Source: Nitratidesulfovibrio sp. SRB-5 (GTDB lineage Bacteria > Desulfobacterota > Desulfovibrionia > Desulfovibrionales > Desulfovibrionaceae). Taken from it: 64,000 nucleotides of DNA. The notes under the pieces are model-generated. The model was not told the origin of the DNA. It searched no databases and worked only from the letters and a program-made list of their open reading frames with translations. Positions within the stretch are counted from its first letter, which is position 1. Every line of letters begins with the position of its first letter. A program made the translations under genes and the position numbers. The stretch covers positions 1,116,001 to 1,180,000 of the forward strand of contig NZ_JAIOTY010000001.1 in assembly GCF_019931275.1 (NCBI RefSeq), given 5' to 3'. Below, one piece after another: positions 41,162 to 50,166 of the stretch.

Positions 41162-43732
41162 CTATGCGGGCGAGGCCCAGCGGATGAGGCCCAGCGAATG
41201 CGGGTCTGCCAGCAGCGGGTGCACCGGTGCGGCCCGCACGGTAAAGCCGAAGCGTCCGGCCTCCGCCGGGCGGGTGCTGCCGCTGAAGGTCTGCCAGCCG
41301 TCGCGCCGTTCGCCCTCGGGGGTCATGACCGTCAGCTGGCGCTGGGCAAAGGAGCCGTCCTGCCCCAGCGGCCCGGCGTACAACTGGACGAGCACGTGTT
41401 CCGCCGCGATGTCGTCGAGGTACAGTTCCGCCTCCACCCGCAGCGAATCGCCCACGTGCAGGGTGTCCTCCACCCGGCTGCGCACGTTGCGGATCTGTAC
41501 CGCGCTCCACTTGGTCATCATGTCCATGCGCCATTCGGAAAGCTCGCGCGCCGGGACGAAGCCGTCGCGCGCGAGGCGCATGTAGTAGCCGTGGGCCGGG
41601 GAATAGGCCGTGCCCAGATAGTCCAGCACCATGCGGTGCGAGTTGTAGCGGGGGGCAAGCTCCTTCAGCGCGGCCTTCATGCGGCGTATCCACGAGCGGG
41701 GCAGGCCGCCCCGGCCTCGGTCGTAGAATTCCGGGATGATGTCGTTTTCCAGGATGTTGTAGAGGGTCTGCATCTCCACGAAGTCCTGGTAGTCCGGGTC
41801 GTCGTATTCCTCGCCCTTGCCGATGGCCCAGCCCAGGCTGTTGTCCGGCCTGTAGGCCTCGTCCCACCAGCCGTCCAGGGTGGAGAACTGCACCACGCCG
41901 TTGAGCATGGCCTTCATGCCGCTGGTGCCGCAGGCCTCCAGGGGGCGACGGGGGTTGTTCAGCCACACGTCGCAGCCCGTGACCAGGTACGAGGCCACCT
42001 CCATGTCGTAGTCTTCCAGAAAGACCACGCTCATGTTCGCGCCCTGCGAACGGCTGAAGGCGATCAGATCCTTGATCAGCTGCTTGCCGCCCTGGTCCTG
42101 GGGGTGCGCCTTGCCCGCGATGATGAACTGCACCGGGCGTTCGCGGTCGCCCAGGATGCGTTCCAGCCGTTCGCGGTCCTGCAACAGCAGGTTGGCGCGC
42201 TTGTAGGTGGCGAAGCGCCGGGCAAAGCCGATGGTCAGGGCCTCGGGGTTCAGCACCTCTTCGGCGGCCTGGATGTCCTGCCGCCGCGCCCCCTGCGCGG
42301 CCAGCTGGCGGCGCAGCCGCTCGCGCACGAAGTCCACCAGCCGGGCGCGCAGCCGTTCGTGGGTGCGCCAGAACTCGGCGTCGGAAATGGTGTCCACCTG
42401 GCTCCAGGCGCGGGCGCAGTCCGGGTCCTCGCGCCAGTTGGAGCCAAGGTACCTGTCGTACAGCATGCCGATGTCCTGGGCCACCCAGGTGGGCGCGTGC
42501 ACCCCGTTGGTCAGTGCGCCGATGGGCACGTCCTCCACCGGGAACTGGTGCCACACCTGCTTCCACATGTTGCGCGACACGCGGCCATGCAGGGTGGAGA
42601 CGCCGTTGTTGGCGCGCGACAGGCGCAGGGCCAGCACGGTCATGCAGAAGGGTTCCGCGTCGTCGTGGGGGGCTTCTCGCCCAAGGGCCATGAACACCTT
42701 GAAGGCCAGCCCCATGTCGCGGGCGTAGGATTCGAAGTAGCGGTGCATCAGGTCCGGGGCGAAGCGATCGTTGCCTGCGGGCACCGGGGTGTGCGTGGTG
42801 AAGATGGAGCCGGAGGCGGCAACCTCCGTTGCGGCCTCGAAGGGCAGCCCGTGCTCCTTCATGTACAGCCGCACCCGCTCAAGCCCCGCGAAGGCGGAAT
42901 GCCCCTCGTTCATGTGGATGACCTTGGGGTCGATGCCCAGCACCTTCAGCGCCTTGATGCCGCCGATGCCCAGCAGGATTTCCTGCCACAGGCGCATTTC
43001 GATGTTGCCGCCGTACAGCCGTTCGGTGATCTGGCGGAAGTCGGGCGGGTTTTCCGGCAGGTTGGTGTCCAGCAGGTACAGGGTCACGCGGCCAACGGCC
43101 ACCTGCCAGATGCGCGCCGCAAGGGGGCGGTCGCCCACGTCCAGCCGCACCACGGCGGGCTGGCCGTCGGGCGTCAGGGCAGGGCGCATGGGCATCTGCT
43201 CGAAATCGTAGACGGGGTAGCGTTCCTGCTGCCAGCCGTCGGGGGTCATGTACTGGCGGAAATATCCCTGCTGATAGGCAATGCCGATGCCCACCAGCGG
43301 CACGTTGAGGTCGCTGGCCGACTTCAGGTGGTCGCCCGCCAGAATGCCGAGGCCGCCGGAATAGATGGGCAGGCACAGGGCCAGGCCGAATTCCAGGCTG
43401 AAATAGGCCACGGCGGGCGTGCCGGTGGCGACGCCCTCGAACTTGTGGGGCGACGGCCTGCCCACGTACTGGCGCAACTGCTCCACGGCATCGGCCAATC
43501 GTTCCTTGAAGAACGCGTCGCGAGAGAGTTCCTCAAGGGTGCGCTGGGGCACGTGGTTCAGGAACCATACCGGGTTGCGGTAGCTTTCCTGCCACAGGCG
43601 CTGGTCCATCTGCGAGAAGATGGTCTCCATGTCGCTGTTCCACGAGAACCAGAGGTTGTAGGCCAGTTCCCACAACCCTTCGAGCCCTTCGGGCAGCTTG
43701 GGGATGACGCTGAAGACCTTGAGCGGCTGCAT
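41162..43732 (-). CDS. glgP: Alpha-glucan (glycogen) phosphorylase, short bacterial type
   Basis: 856 residues, of the Thermotoga-like phosphorylase subgroup. It releases glucose-1-phosphate from storage glucan. Motifs include AYFSLEFGLALCLPIYSGGLGILAGDHLK, cut here to its parts: the glycine loop (YSGGLG) and GDHLKSASDLN. HMNEGHSAFAGLERVR and the pyridoxal-phosphate lysine in ACGTSGMKAMLNG are also present. The domain of unknown role preceding the first motif (residues 1-100, LWELAYNLWFSWN) is diagnostic of the subgroup. GGGAGG precedes the start MQPLKVFS. The linked solute-binding gene follows after 12 bp; no other glg gene is in view. Confidence 0.95.
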   Translation of the reverse strand: MQPLKVFSVIPKLPEGLEGLWELAYNLWFSWNSDMETIFSQMDQRLWQESYRNPVWFLNHVPQRTLEELSRDAFFKERLADAVEQLRQYVGRPSPHKFEGVATGTPAVAYFSLEFGLALCLPIYSGGLGILAGDHLKSASDLNVPLVGIGIAYQQGYFRQYMTPDGWQQERYPVYDFEQMPMRPALTPDGQPAVVRLDVGDRPLAARIWQVAVGRVTLYLLDTNLPENPPDFRQITERLYGGNIEMRLWQEILLGIGGIKALKVLGIDPKVIHMNEGHSAFAGLERVRLYMKEHGLPFEAATEVAASGSIFTTHTPVPAGNDRFAPDLMHRYFESYARDMGLAFKVFMALGREAPHDDAEPFCMTVLALRLSRANNGVSTLHGRVSRNMWKQVWHQFPVEDVPIGALTNGVHAPTWVAQDIGMLYDRYLGSNWREDPDCARAWSQVDTISDAEFWRTHERLRARLVDFVRERLRRQLAAQGARRQDIQAAEEVLNPEALTIGFARRFATYKRANLLLQDRERLERILGDRERPVQFIIAGKAHPQDQGGKQLIKDLIAFSRSQGANMSVVFLEDYDMEVASYLVTGCDVWLNNPRRPLEACGTSGMKAMLNGVVQFSTLDGWWDEAYRPDNSLGWAIGKGEEYDDPDYQDFVEMQTLYNILENDIIPEFYDRGRGGLPRSWIRRMKAALKELAPRYNSHRMVLDYLGTAYSPAHGYYMRLARDGFVPARELSEWRMDMMTKWSAVQIRNVRSRVEDTLHVGDSLRVEAELYLDDIAAEHVLVQLYAGPLGQDGSFAQRQLTVMTPEGERRDGWQTFSGSTRPAEAGRFGFTVRAAPVHPLLADPHSLGLIRWASPA

Positions 43733-43879
43733 GCTGCGTACCTCCCGGCGGTGCGGCGTGTGTGCTTTTGACTTGCCTGCGAGAGTGGCATAGGAACAGA
43801 CGGTCCGGCGGCCCCCCGCTTGATCGTCGGGGGCCAGCGGGTCTGTGGAGTTACGGTATTCTTTCACAGGAGCTTTTTC

Positions 43880-44389
43880 GTGACAAGTGCAAGCAGCGTT
43901 ATCGAGGGAACTCCGGCGTTGCGGGTGCGGGTGCGCTACCTGCGCGACGCCCGGGCGCTGTACGCTCTTGGCGACGGCCCCGGCGGCCTTGCCCCGGCCA
44001 CGCCGTTTTCCGCGGGCATGGACCTGCGCGCCTGCATGGACGCGGAAGAGGCGATCCTGCCTGCCGGGTCGCGGCTGGCCATCCCCGCCGGGGTGGCCGT
44101 GGAGCCCCTGTCGCCCGGCGCGGCGGGGTTCGTGTACTCGCGCAGCGGGCTTGGCACGCGCATGGGGCTTACCGTCAGCCAGGGGGTCGGCGTCATCGAC
44201 CCCGACTATCGCGGCGAGATCGTGGTCTCGCTGCTGAACACCTCTGGCGAGGAACGACGAATTCGCCGTGGCGAGCGCATCGCGCAGCTAGTGTTCCAGC
44301 CGTATTTCCACGCCCTCGTCGAAGAGGCGAATGCCCTTGGCGAGACGGCGCGCGGCGCGGGCGGGTTCGGGCATACCGGCGCTCTGTAG
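43880..44389 (+). CDS. dut: Deoxyuridine 5'-triphosphate nucleotidohydrolase
   Basis: A 169-residue trimeric dUTPase. The five motifs are visible: GMDLRA (1), SRSGLGTR (2), GVIDPDYRGEI (3), RIAQLVFQP (4) and GAGGFGHTG (5, with His where Ser is usual in GFGSTG). It hydrolyses dUTP to dUMP, protecting DNA from uracil. The start is taken as the GTG at 43880 because CAGGAG stands 7 bases upstream; an earlier ATG at 43820 would add 20 residues with no support. It is divergent from glgP and precedes argD by 93 bp. Confidence 0.94.
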   Translation: MTSASSVIEGTPALRVRVRYLRDARALYALGDGPGGLAPATPFSAGMDLRACMDAEEAILPAGSRLAIPAGVAVEPLSPGAAGFVYSRSGLGTRMGLTVSQGVGVIDPDYRGEIVVSLLNTSGEERRIRRGERIAQLVFQPYFHALVEEANALGETARGAGGFGHTGAL

Positions 44390-44482
44390 AAACTGTTTCC
44401 GACCGGAAACTGCCAGAGACGTGGGCAACCCCACCGCACTCCGCCGCATCCGAATACTTCCATCATTCTCCGGAGACACGCC

Positions 44483-45691
44483 ATGAGCGAACGGTTCGAA
44501 GCGCTGAAAGCGCGCGAGGAATCCCTGTTGTGCCGCACCTACGGCCGGTACCCCATTTCCGTTGCGCGGGGCCAGGGGTCGCGCCTGTGGGACGTTGACG
44601 GGCGTGAATACGTGGATCTGCTGTCCGGCATCGCCGTGACCTCGCTGGGCCACTGCCACGAGGAACTGGCCGAGGTGGCCGCCGCCCAGGCCCGCAAGCT
44701 GGTGCACGTCAGCAATCTTTTCTACCAGGAAGAACAGCTGGACCTGGCCGAAAGGCTGCTGTCCACCAGCCATTGCGCCAAGGTGTTCTTCTGCAATTCC
44801 GGTGCGGAGGCCAACGAGGCGGCCATCAAGCTGGCCCGGCGCTACATGCAGCGCGTGCAGGGGCGCGAAGCCTACGAAATCATTACCCTGACCGGCGCCT
44901 TCCACGGGCGCACCCTGGCCACGGTGGCCGCCACCGGGCAGGCCAAGTTCCAGGACGGCTTCCACCCCATGCCGGAAGGGTTCCGGCAGGTTCCGTCGGG
45001 CGACATCGAGGCCCTGCGCGCCGCCATGGGGCCGCAGACCGCCGGGGTGCTGGTGGAAATCGTGCAGGGCGAAGGCGGCGTGTGCCCGCTGGACCCCGAC
45101 TACGCCCGCGCCGTGCAGGCCCTGTGCCGCGAGAAGGGCGTGCTGTTCATGACCGATGAAATCCAGGCGGGCATGTGCCGCACCGGCCGGTTCTGGTCCT
45201 TCCAGAACTACGGCCTCACGCCGGACATCGTCAGTTGCGCCAAGGCATTGGCCAACGGCCTGCCCATGGGCGCCATGATGACCACCGACGAGGTGGCGCG
45301 CGGCTTCGTGGCGGGCAGCCACGCCACCACCTTCGGGGCGGGGGCGCTGGTTTCCGCCGTGGCGTCCAGGACCGTGGAAATCATGCTGCGCGACGATCTG
45401 GCGGGCCGGGCCGCCACGGAAGGCGAGCGCATCATGGACCGCTTCCGGGCCATGGGGCAAAAGCTGCCCGGCACCATCGACCACGTGCGCGGCCTTGGCC
45501 TGATGATCGGCGTGGTGCTGGCCTTCCCCGGCAAGGAAGTCTGGCAGGCGCTCATCGACAGGGGGTTCATTTGCAACCTGACCCAGGATTGCGTGCTGCG
45601 CCTGCTGCCCGCGCTGACCATTCCCCGCGCCGACCTGGATGCCTTTGCCGACGCGCTGGAGGATATCCTGTCCGCGCGCACGTCGGCATAG
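44483..45691 (+). CDS. argD: Acetylornithine aminotransferase (class III)
   Basis: A 402-residue class-III pyridoxal-phosphate aminotransferase. The cofactor lysine is Lys254 in SCAKALANGLPMGAM, the phosphate-binding motif is NSGAEANEAAIKLAR, and the Asp contacting the pyridine nitrogen is in FMTDEIQAG. It interconverts N-acetylornithine and the semialdehyde in arginine synthesis. GGAGA precedes the ATG. Related enzymes (succinylornithine or putrescine transaminases) share these motifs, so ArgD is by length and usual assignment. An intrinsic terminator follows. Confidence 0.92.
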   Translation: MSERFEALKAREESLLCRTYGRYPISVARGQGSRLWDVDGREYVDLLSGIAVTSLGHCHEELAEVAAAQARKLVHVSNLFYQEEQLDLAERLLSTSHCAKVFFCNSGAEANEAAIKLARRYMQRVQGREAYEIITLTGAFHGRTLATVAATGQAKFQDGFHPMPEGFRQVPSGDIEALRAAMGPQTAGVLVEIVQGEGGVCPLDPDYARAVQALCREKGVLFMTDEIQAGMCRTGRFWSFQNYGLTPDIVSCAKALANGLPMGAMMTTDEVARGFVAGSHATTFGAGALVSAVASRTVEIMLRDDLAGRAATEGERIMDRFRAMGQKLPGTIDHVRGLGLMIGVVLAFPGKEVWQALIDRGFICNLTQDCVLRLLPALTIPRADLDAFADALEDILSARTSA

Positions 45692-45744
45692 CGCATGCCT
45701 GCCTGACGCACCGCACGGGAATCCCCCTTCACGCATGATGCACG

Positions 45745-45785
45745 ACGCCCCGTCGGCTGGTCTTTCGGACCGCCCGGCGGGGCGT
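45745..45785 (+). terminator. Intrinsic terminator after argD
   Basis: ACGCCCCG (45745-45752) pairs with CGGGGCGT (45778-45785), and inner GGTC/GACC pairing extends the structure. A TTTC run follows. It lies 54 bp past the argD stop. Confidence 0.75.
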
Positions 45786-45955
45786 TTCGCATGGCGCGGG
45801 CAAGCCCGGCAAAATAATGGCGTGACCCGGTTGCCGGACTTACGGTATGCAGTGAACATGGGAAAACCGTGCGGCGGGACGTGGCCGCGCGGTACATGCA
45901 TGGCGCGCCCGCCGCACGGCACGGATGCCCGGCCAGCGCGCAGGAGGTGAGGGGC

Positions 45956-46306
45956 ATGAGCGACCTCGGCATATCGTCTACCAGTTTTGGCAGTTCCGGC
46001 AGCTTCGGCAGTTCCGGCGCATGGGACAGCCAGACCTTCGGCGCGGCGGTGGTGAGCAAGACGCTGGACACCATGAACGGCGTGGCGTCTTCGCCGTTGC
46101 AGGCGGCACCCTGGGACAAGCAGACCTTCGGCGCCGCCGTGGTGGGCAAGACCCTGGACTACATGAATGCGCCGGGCATGGGCAGCACGGGCGGAACCAG
46201 CCCCACGGGCTGGTCAGGCTCCATGAGCGCAGATTACGATTTCCAGAAGTCGGTACTGGGGGCGGCCTATTCCGGCGCGGGCGCCCTGGTGGACATGTAC
46301 GCCTGA
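45956..46306 (+). CDS. Small protein with internal QTFGAAVV-KTLD-MN repeats
   Basis: A 116-residue protein with an excellent AGGAGGTGA site 6-8 bases upstream, so it is well translated. Residues 9-22 are Ser/Gly/Phe-rich (SFGSSGSFGSSGAW). Two near-copies of a 17-residue unit follow: SQTFGAAVVSKTLDTMN (25-41) and KQTFGAAVVGKTLDYMN (55-71). A third, looser version, DFQKSVLGAAYSGAGALVDM, ends the chain. There is no signal peptide, cysteine or membrane helix. I do not recognise the family; the pattern loosely recalls short 'putative motility' proteins with V-LKKALD repeats. It stands alone between argD and the amino-acid transporter. Confidence 0.8.
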   Translation: MSDLGISSTSFGSSGSFGSSGAWDSQTFGAAVVSKTLDTMNGVASSPLQAAPWDKQTFGAAVVGKTLDYMNAPGMGSTGGTSPTGWSGSMSADYDFQKSVLGAAYSGAGALVDMYA

Positions 46307-46865
46307 TGGCTGCCCTGTGTGGCGCGGCCAGACAGGGGCTGACCGATTGATGCACGGCGTCTGCCCGCAAGGGTGGGCGCCGTTTCACGTTCTTGATTTC
46401 TTGCAGGGGGTTGCACTCGCGCGGGGCAGGGGATGCCAGCGCCGGGCAGACATGGCGGAGACGGCGGAGCGGTCGGGGCCGCTGGGTAGCGCATTGTTCC
46501 CGCAATCCCCCGCAGGCATAGGCTATTTACGTTTTTGTTAATGATTTCGCTTGACAGCGCTTCAAGCCGTCCGCTACAACACCGCAACACGCCTGTAGAA
46601 ACGTGTGGCACTTCCTGCGACCGATGCGGTGGCTTTCCCGTGTCGGCAGTATGGCTTTCGCGGTGCAGTGGCCAATGGAGCCGTGCAGGGGCACCCACCC
46701 CTGCCCGTGCATGTCCGGTCACGCCGCGCAAGGGGGCCAGCGCGCCGTCCGGGGTTCTGCCCGGGGTGGTGCAGTGTACTGCATCGCGGGGCGCATTCCT
46801 GACAATATGGTAAAAAGACGGCGGCGGCCCGCGCCCCCGCCGGTACAGCATACGGACGGCCGCGC
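46307..46865. other. 559-bp spacer upstream of the amino-acid transporter
   Basis: No gene is seen. It contains an AT-richer patch at 46515-46560 and a promoter-like pair at 46551-46580. Open frames in the rest have no ribosome-binding sites. Confidence 0.55.
46551..46580 (+). promoter_or_regulatory. Candidate sigma70 promoter for the glnQ-glnH-permease run
   Basis: TTGACA (46551-46556), an 18-bp spacer and TACAAC (46575-46580) lie just after the AT-rich patch GTTTTTGTTAATGATTTCGC. The leader to the first ATG would be about 280 nt. Confidence 0.5.
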
Positions 46866-47594
46866 ATGGCGATGATCGAATTCCACGACGTGCACAAGTG
46901 GTACGGCGAATTCCACGTGCTCAAGGGCATCACCCAAAAGGTGGAGAAGGGCGAGGTGCTGGTCATCTGTGGCCCCTCCGGCTCCGGCAAGAGCTCCTTC
47001 ATCCGGTGCCTGAACCGCCTGGAGCCCATCCAGAAGGGGCAGATCCTGCTCGAAGGCAAGAGCATCCACGACAAGGGCGTGGACGTGAACGAACTGCGCA
47101 CCGAGGTGGGCATCGTCTTCCAGCAGTTCAACCTGTACCCGCATCTTTCCGTGCTGCACAACGTGACCCTTGCGCCCACCAAGGTGCGCAAGATGCCCAA
47201 GGCCAAGGCGGAATCCATCGCCATGGAATTGCTGGAGCGCGTGGGCATCCACGATCAGGCCCGCAAGTACCCCGTGGAGCTTTCCGGCGGCCAGCAGCAG
47301 CGCGTGGCCATTGCCCGCGCCCTGGCCATGCAGCCCAAGGTCATGCTGTTCGACGAGCCCACCAGCGCGCTCGACCCCGAAATGATCAACGAAGTGCTCA
47401 ATGCCATGAAGGACCTGGCTCGCGCGGGCATGACCATGCTCTGCGTGACCCATGAAATGGGCTTTGCGCGCGAGGTGGCGGACAGGGTCGTCTTCATGGA
47501 CGGGGGCAAGGTGATCGAAGAGGCCCCGCCGGACGTCTTCTTCTCCAGCCCCAAGCACGAGCGCACCCAGGCCTTCTTGCGGGAAATTCTGTAG
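46866..47594 (+). CDS. glnQ: Polar amino-acid ABC transporter ATPase
   Basis: A 242-residue ABC ATPase. Walker A is GPSGSGKSS, the Q-loop [15 protein letters not shown], the signature [16 protein letters not shown], Walker [16 protein letters not shown] and the switch [15 protein letters not shown]. This wording is typical of the GlnQ/HisP/GltL branch. It energises uptake through the two permeases encoded downstream with the binding protein. Two possible starts (MAM or MIEF) lie close together. Its transcript continues through two hairpins into the binding-protein gene. Confidence 0.93.
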   Translation: MAMIEFHDVHKWYGEFHVLKGITQKVEKGEVLVICGPSGSGKSSFIRCLNRLEPIQKGQILLEGKSIHDKGVDVNELRTEVGIVFQQFNLYPHLSVLHNVTLAPTKVRKMPKAKAESIAMELLERVGIHDQARKYPVELSGGQQQRVAIARALAMQPKVMLFDEPTSALDPEMINEVLNAMKDLARAGMTMLCVTHEMGFAREVADRVVFMDGGKVIEEAPPDVFFSSPKHERTQAFLREIL

Positions 47595-47600
47595 CGCTTC

Positions 47601-47744
47601 CTGCCGACGCGCGCCGTCGGCAGGCCCTCAGCCGGGCGGCGCGCCTGCGCCTCGGGCACGACACGCGATACCCCCGGCAGCCGCGTAGCGGCACGCCGGG
47701 TTCGGACGACGGACGAACGCCCATCCCGGGGGCCTGCGGCCCCC
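47601..47744 (+). terminator. Two hairpins between glnQ and glnH
   Basis: CTGCCGACG (47601-47609) pairs with 47615-47623, and GGGGGCC (47728-47734) pairs with 47738-47744. Neither has a T-run. Such intergenic stems often leave more binding-protein mRNA than ATPase mRNA by partial termination or by protecting the 5' end. Confidence 0.5.
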
Positions 47745-47771
47745 CGAACCGCATCAGCAGGGAGAACTCTC

Positions 47772-48587
47772 ATGAAGCGTCTTGTGCTACTGGCCGTGGC
47801 CCTGTGCGTGGTGCTTACCGGCACCATGGCTCACGCGGGCAAGATCGAGGACATCAAGGCCCGCGGCGCGCTCGTCTGCGGCGTCAAGGATTCCACCGTG
47901 CCCTTCGGGTATATCGACGAACAGAGCAAGCAGATCGTCGGCTTCGACATCGACATCTGCAAGGCCGTCGCCGACAAGATGGGCGTGAAGCTGGAACTGA
48001 AGACCGTCACCAGCGCCACCCGCATCCCCATGCTGACCCAGGGCTCCGTGGACATGGTGGCCGCCACCATGACCCACAAGTTCGAGCGTGACGACGTCAT
48101 CGACTTCTCCATCACCTACTTCATGGACGGCCAGAAGCTGCTGGTGAAGAAGGGCGGCGGCGTGAAGAGCGCGGCGGACCTGAAGGGCAAGAAGGTCGCC
48201 ACCGCCAAGGGCTCCACCTCCGAAAAGAACATCAAGGCCGCCCAGCCCGAGGCCACCGTGGTCTCCTTCGACGAGTACCCGCAGGCGTTCCTGGCCCTCA
48301 AGCAGGGCAAGGCCGAAGCCGTCACCACCGACTCCACCATCCTGCTCGGCCTGCGCAATTCCGACCCCGAGCCCGACAAGTGGGAAATCGTGGGCGACTA
48401 CATCTCGCCCGAACCCTACGGCCTGGGCCTTGCCGAAAACGATTCCAAGTTCCGCGACCTGGTCAACCGCACCCTGGTGGACCTGTGGAATTCCGGCGAA
48501 TACGTGAAGCTTTACGACAAGTGGTTCGGCAAGGACACCAAGTACTACCTGCCGCTCACCTGGAAGATGGAAACCTGGCCCTACTAG
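47772..48587 (+). CDS. Periplasmic amino-acid-binding protein (family 3)
   Basis: A 271-residue solute-binding protein. A classical signal peptide (MKRLVLLAVALCVVLTGTMAHA) ends at an AHA-type cleavage site. The type-3 fold begins GALVCGVKDSTVPFGYIDE and includes VGFDIDICKAVADKMG and the ligand-site SVDMVAATMTHKFERDD; ATAKGSTSEKNIKAA marks the second lobe. AGGGAGA precedes the ATG. It captures a polar amino acid (Gln, Glu/Asp or similar; ligand not determinable) for the flanking ATPase and permeases. The codons are strongly biased to C/G endings, fitting high expression. Confidence 0.93.
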   Translation: MKRLVLLAVALCVVLTGTMAHAGKIEDIKARGALVCGVKDSTVPFGYIDEQSKQIVGFDIDICKAVADKMGVKLELKTVTSATRIPMLTQGSVDMVAATMTHKFERDDVIDFSITYFMDGQKLLVKKGGGVKSAADLKGKKVATAKGSTSEKNIKAAQPEATVVSFDEYPQAFLALKQGKAEAVTTDSTILLGLRNSDPEPDKWEIVGDYISPEPYGLGLAENDSKFRDLVNRTLVDLWNSGEYVKLYDKWFGKDTKYYLPLTWKMETWPY

Positions 48588-48653
48588 CACGCACCAACCC
48601 GACGGGGGACGCGGCGCCATCGCCGCGCCCCCCGTTTTCACGCGGATACCGTC

Positions 48654-49355
48654 TTGCAGTACAACTTCGACTGGAAACTCGTCCTCTCCGGCGAATACTT
48701 GCAGTGGATCATCGACGGCGTCGTGGTCACCTGCCAGATTTCCGCCCTTTCGCTGGTGCTGGCCATGGCCCTCGGCACCCTCATCGCGGTGATGCGCCTT
48801 TCCGCCGTGCGCCCGCTGGTGTGGTTCAGCGCGGGCTTTACGGAGTTCTTCCGCAACACGCCGCTGCTGGTCCAGATCTTCTTCTGGTACTTCGGTTCCG
48901 ACGCGGTGTTGCCCACAGCCGTCAACCAGTGGCTGTACAAGCAGAATTTCGAGTTCGCGGCGGGGGTCATCTCCCTTGCGGTGTACACCGCCGCGTTCAT
49001 CGCCGAAGAGATCCGCTCCGGCATCTTTTCCATTCCGCGCACGCAGCTTGAAGCTTCGCGCGCCTGCGGCCTCACCTTCCTTCAGGCCATGCGCTACGTG
49101 GTCCTGCCGCAGGCCTTCCGCATCATCGTGCCGCCGCTGATCTCGCAGGCGCTCAACCTGTTCAAGAACTCGTCGCTGTGCATGACCATCGGGGTCATGG
49201 AACTTACCTACATGGCCCGCCAGATCGAGTCATACACCTTCCACGGGTTCGAGGCGTTCACGGTCAGCACCCTGATCTACCTCACCATCTCGCTGCTGGT
49301 GTCGTTCAGCATCACCCAGTACAACAAGTACTTCCTGCGGACCATCAAGTACTGA
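48654..49355 (+). CDS. Amino-acid ABC transporter permease 1
   Basis: A 233-residue inner-membrane permease of the HisMQ type with about five helices and the coupling EAA loop IPRTQLEASRACGLTFLQAM followed by RYVVLPQAFRIIVPP. The start is a TTG at 48654 (LQYNFDWKLVLSGEY), since the family N-terminus begins about there and no ATG lies nearby; only a weak site precedes it. It pairs with permease 2 to form the channel. It begins 66 bp after the binding-protein stop. Confidence 0.9.
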   Translation: MQYNFDWKLVLSGEYLQWIIDGVVVTCQISALSLVLAMALGTLIAVMRLSAVRPLVWFSAGFTEFFRNTPLLVQIFFWYFGSDAVLPTAVNQWLYKQNFEFAAGVISLAVYTAAFIAEEIRSGIFSIPRTQLEASRACGLTFLQAMRYVVLPQAFRIIVPPLISQALNLFKNSSLCMTIGVMELTYMARQIESYTFHGFEAFTVSTLIYLTISLLVSFSITQYNKYFLRTIKY

Positions 49356-49472
49356 CGATCCCCGCGCCGCACTGGCGGCCCGGCCTTTTCGCGCGGCGGC
49401 GCCGCGTGACCCCGGATACCGCCGGGCAGCGCGCCGCCCATGTTTCAGAATCAGTCGCAAGGAGCAACCGGC

Positions 49473-50162
49473 GTGCAGTGGGACGTCGTCTGGAGAAATT
49501 TCGATTACCTGCTCGTGGGCTCGTGGCCGCAGGGGCCGCTGGGCGGTCTTGCCATGAGTGTGGTGCTGGCCATCGGCGGCATTTTCGGCGCGTTCTGGCT
49601 GGGCCTCGGCTTCGGCCTGCTGCGCCTGTCCGACCGCTGGTGGCTGCGCCTGCCCGCCATCATCTACGTGGAAGTCATTCGCGGCATCCCGCTGCTGATG
49701 CTGATCTTCTGGTTCTACTTCCTTGCGCCCATCGTGCTCGGCCATACCCTGCCAGAGGCGGAGAGCGCCCTTGTGGCTTTCATCGTGTTCACTGGCGCCT
49801 ACATCGCCGAAATCGTGCGCGCCGGGGTCATTGCGCTACCGCACGGCCAGATGGAGGCCGCGCGCGGCACCGGGCTTTCCAAGACCCAGGCCATGATCTA
49901 CGTCATCCTGCCGCAGGCCCTGCGCAACATGATTCCCTCGTTCGTGAACCAGTTCGTCAGCTTGACCAAGGACACCTCGCTCGCCTACATCATCGGCGTT
50001 TCCGAACTTACCCGCACGGCCACCCAGATCAACAACCGCGAGCTGACCGCTCCGGCGGAACTCTTCTTCACCATCGCCGTGCTGTACTTCATCGTCTGCT
50101 GGACCCTGACCGCCGCAAGCCGGCGCATGGAACGGCAGATGGCCCGATACCAGGCAAGGTAA
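49473..50162 (+). CDS. Amino-acid ABC transporter permease 2
   Basis: A 229-residue permease. The EAA loop is LPHGQMEAARGTGLSKTQAM followed by IYVILPQALRNMIPSF. The start is taken as the GTG at 49473 (VQWDVVWRNFDYLLVG) because AAGGAG is 8 bases upstream; an ATG at 49440 has none and would add an 11-residue polar tail. Both permeases thus use non-ATG starts. It ends 4 bp before prmA, so prmA is probably co-transcribed with this transporter. Confidence 0.9.
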   Translation: MQWDVVWRNFDYLLVGSWPQGPLGGLAMSVVLAIGGIFGAFWLGLGFGLLRLSDRWWLRLPAIIYVEVIRGIPLLMLIFWFYFLAPIVLGHTLPEAESALVAFIVFTGAYIAEIVRAGVIALPHGQMEAARGTGLSKTQAMIYVILPQALRNMIPSFVNQFVSLTKDTSLAYIIGVSELTRTATQINNRELTAPAELFFTIAVLYFIVCWTLTAASRRMERQMARYQAR

Positions 50163-50166
50163 CCAC

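Noticed and set aside
41075-43771. 898-codon plus-strand open frame over glgP
   Set aside because: Antisense shadow of glycogen phosphorylase; no family motif and shadow-like composition.
46602-46616. Sigma54-like promoter (GTGGCACTTCCTGC)
   Set aside because: The GG-to-GC spacing is 8 instead of the required 10 bases.
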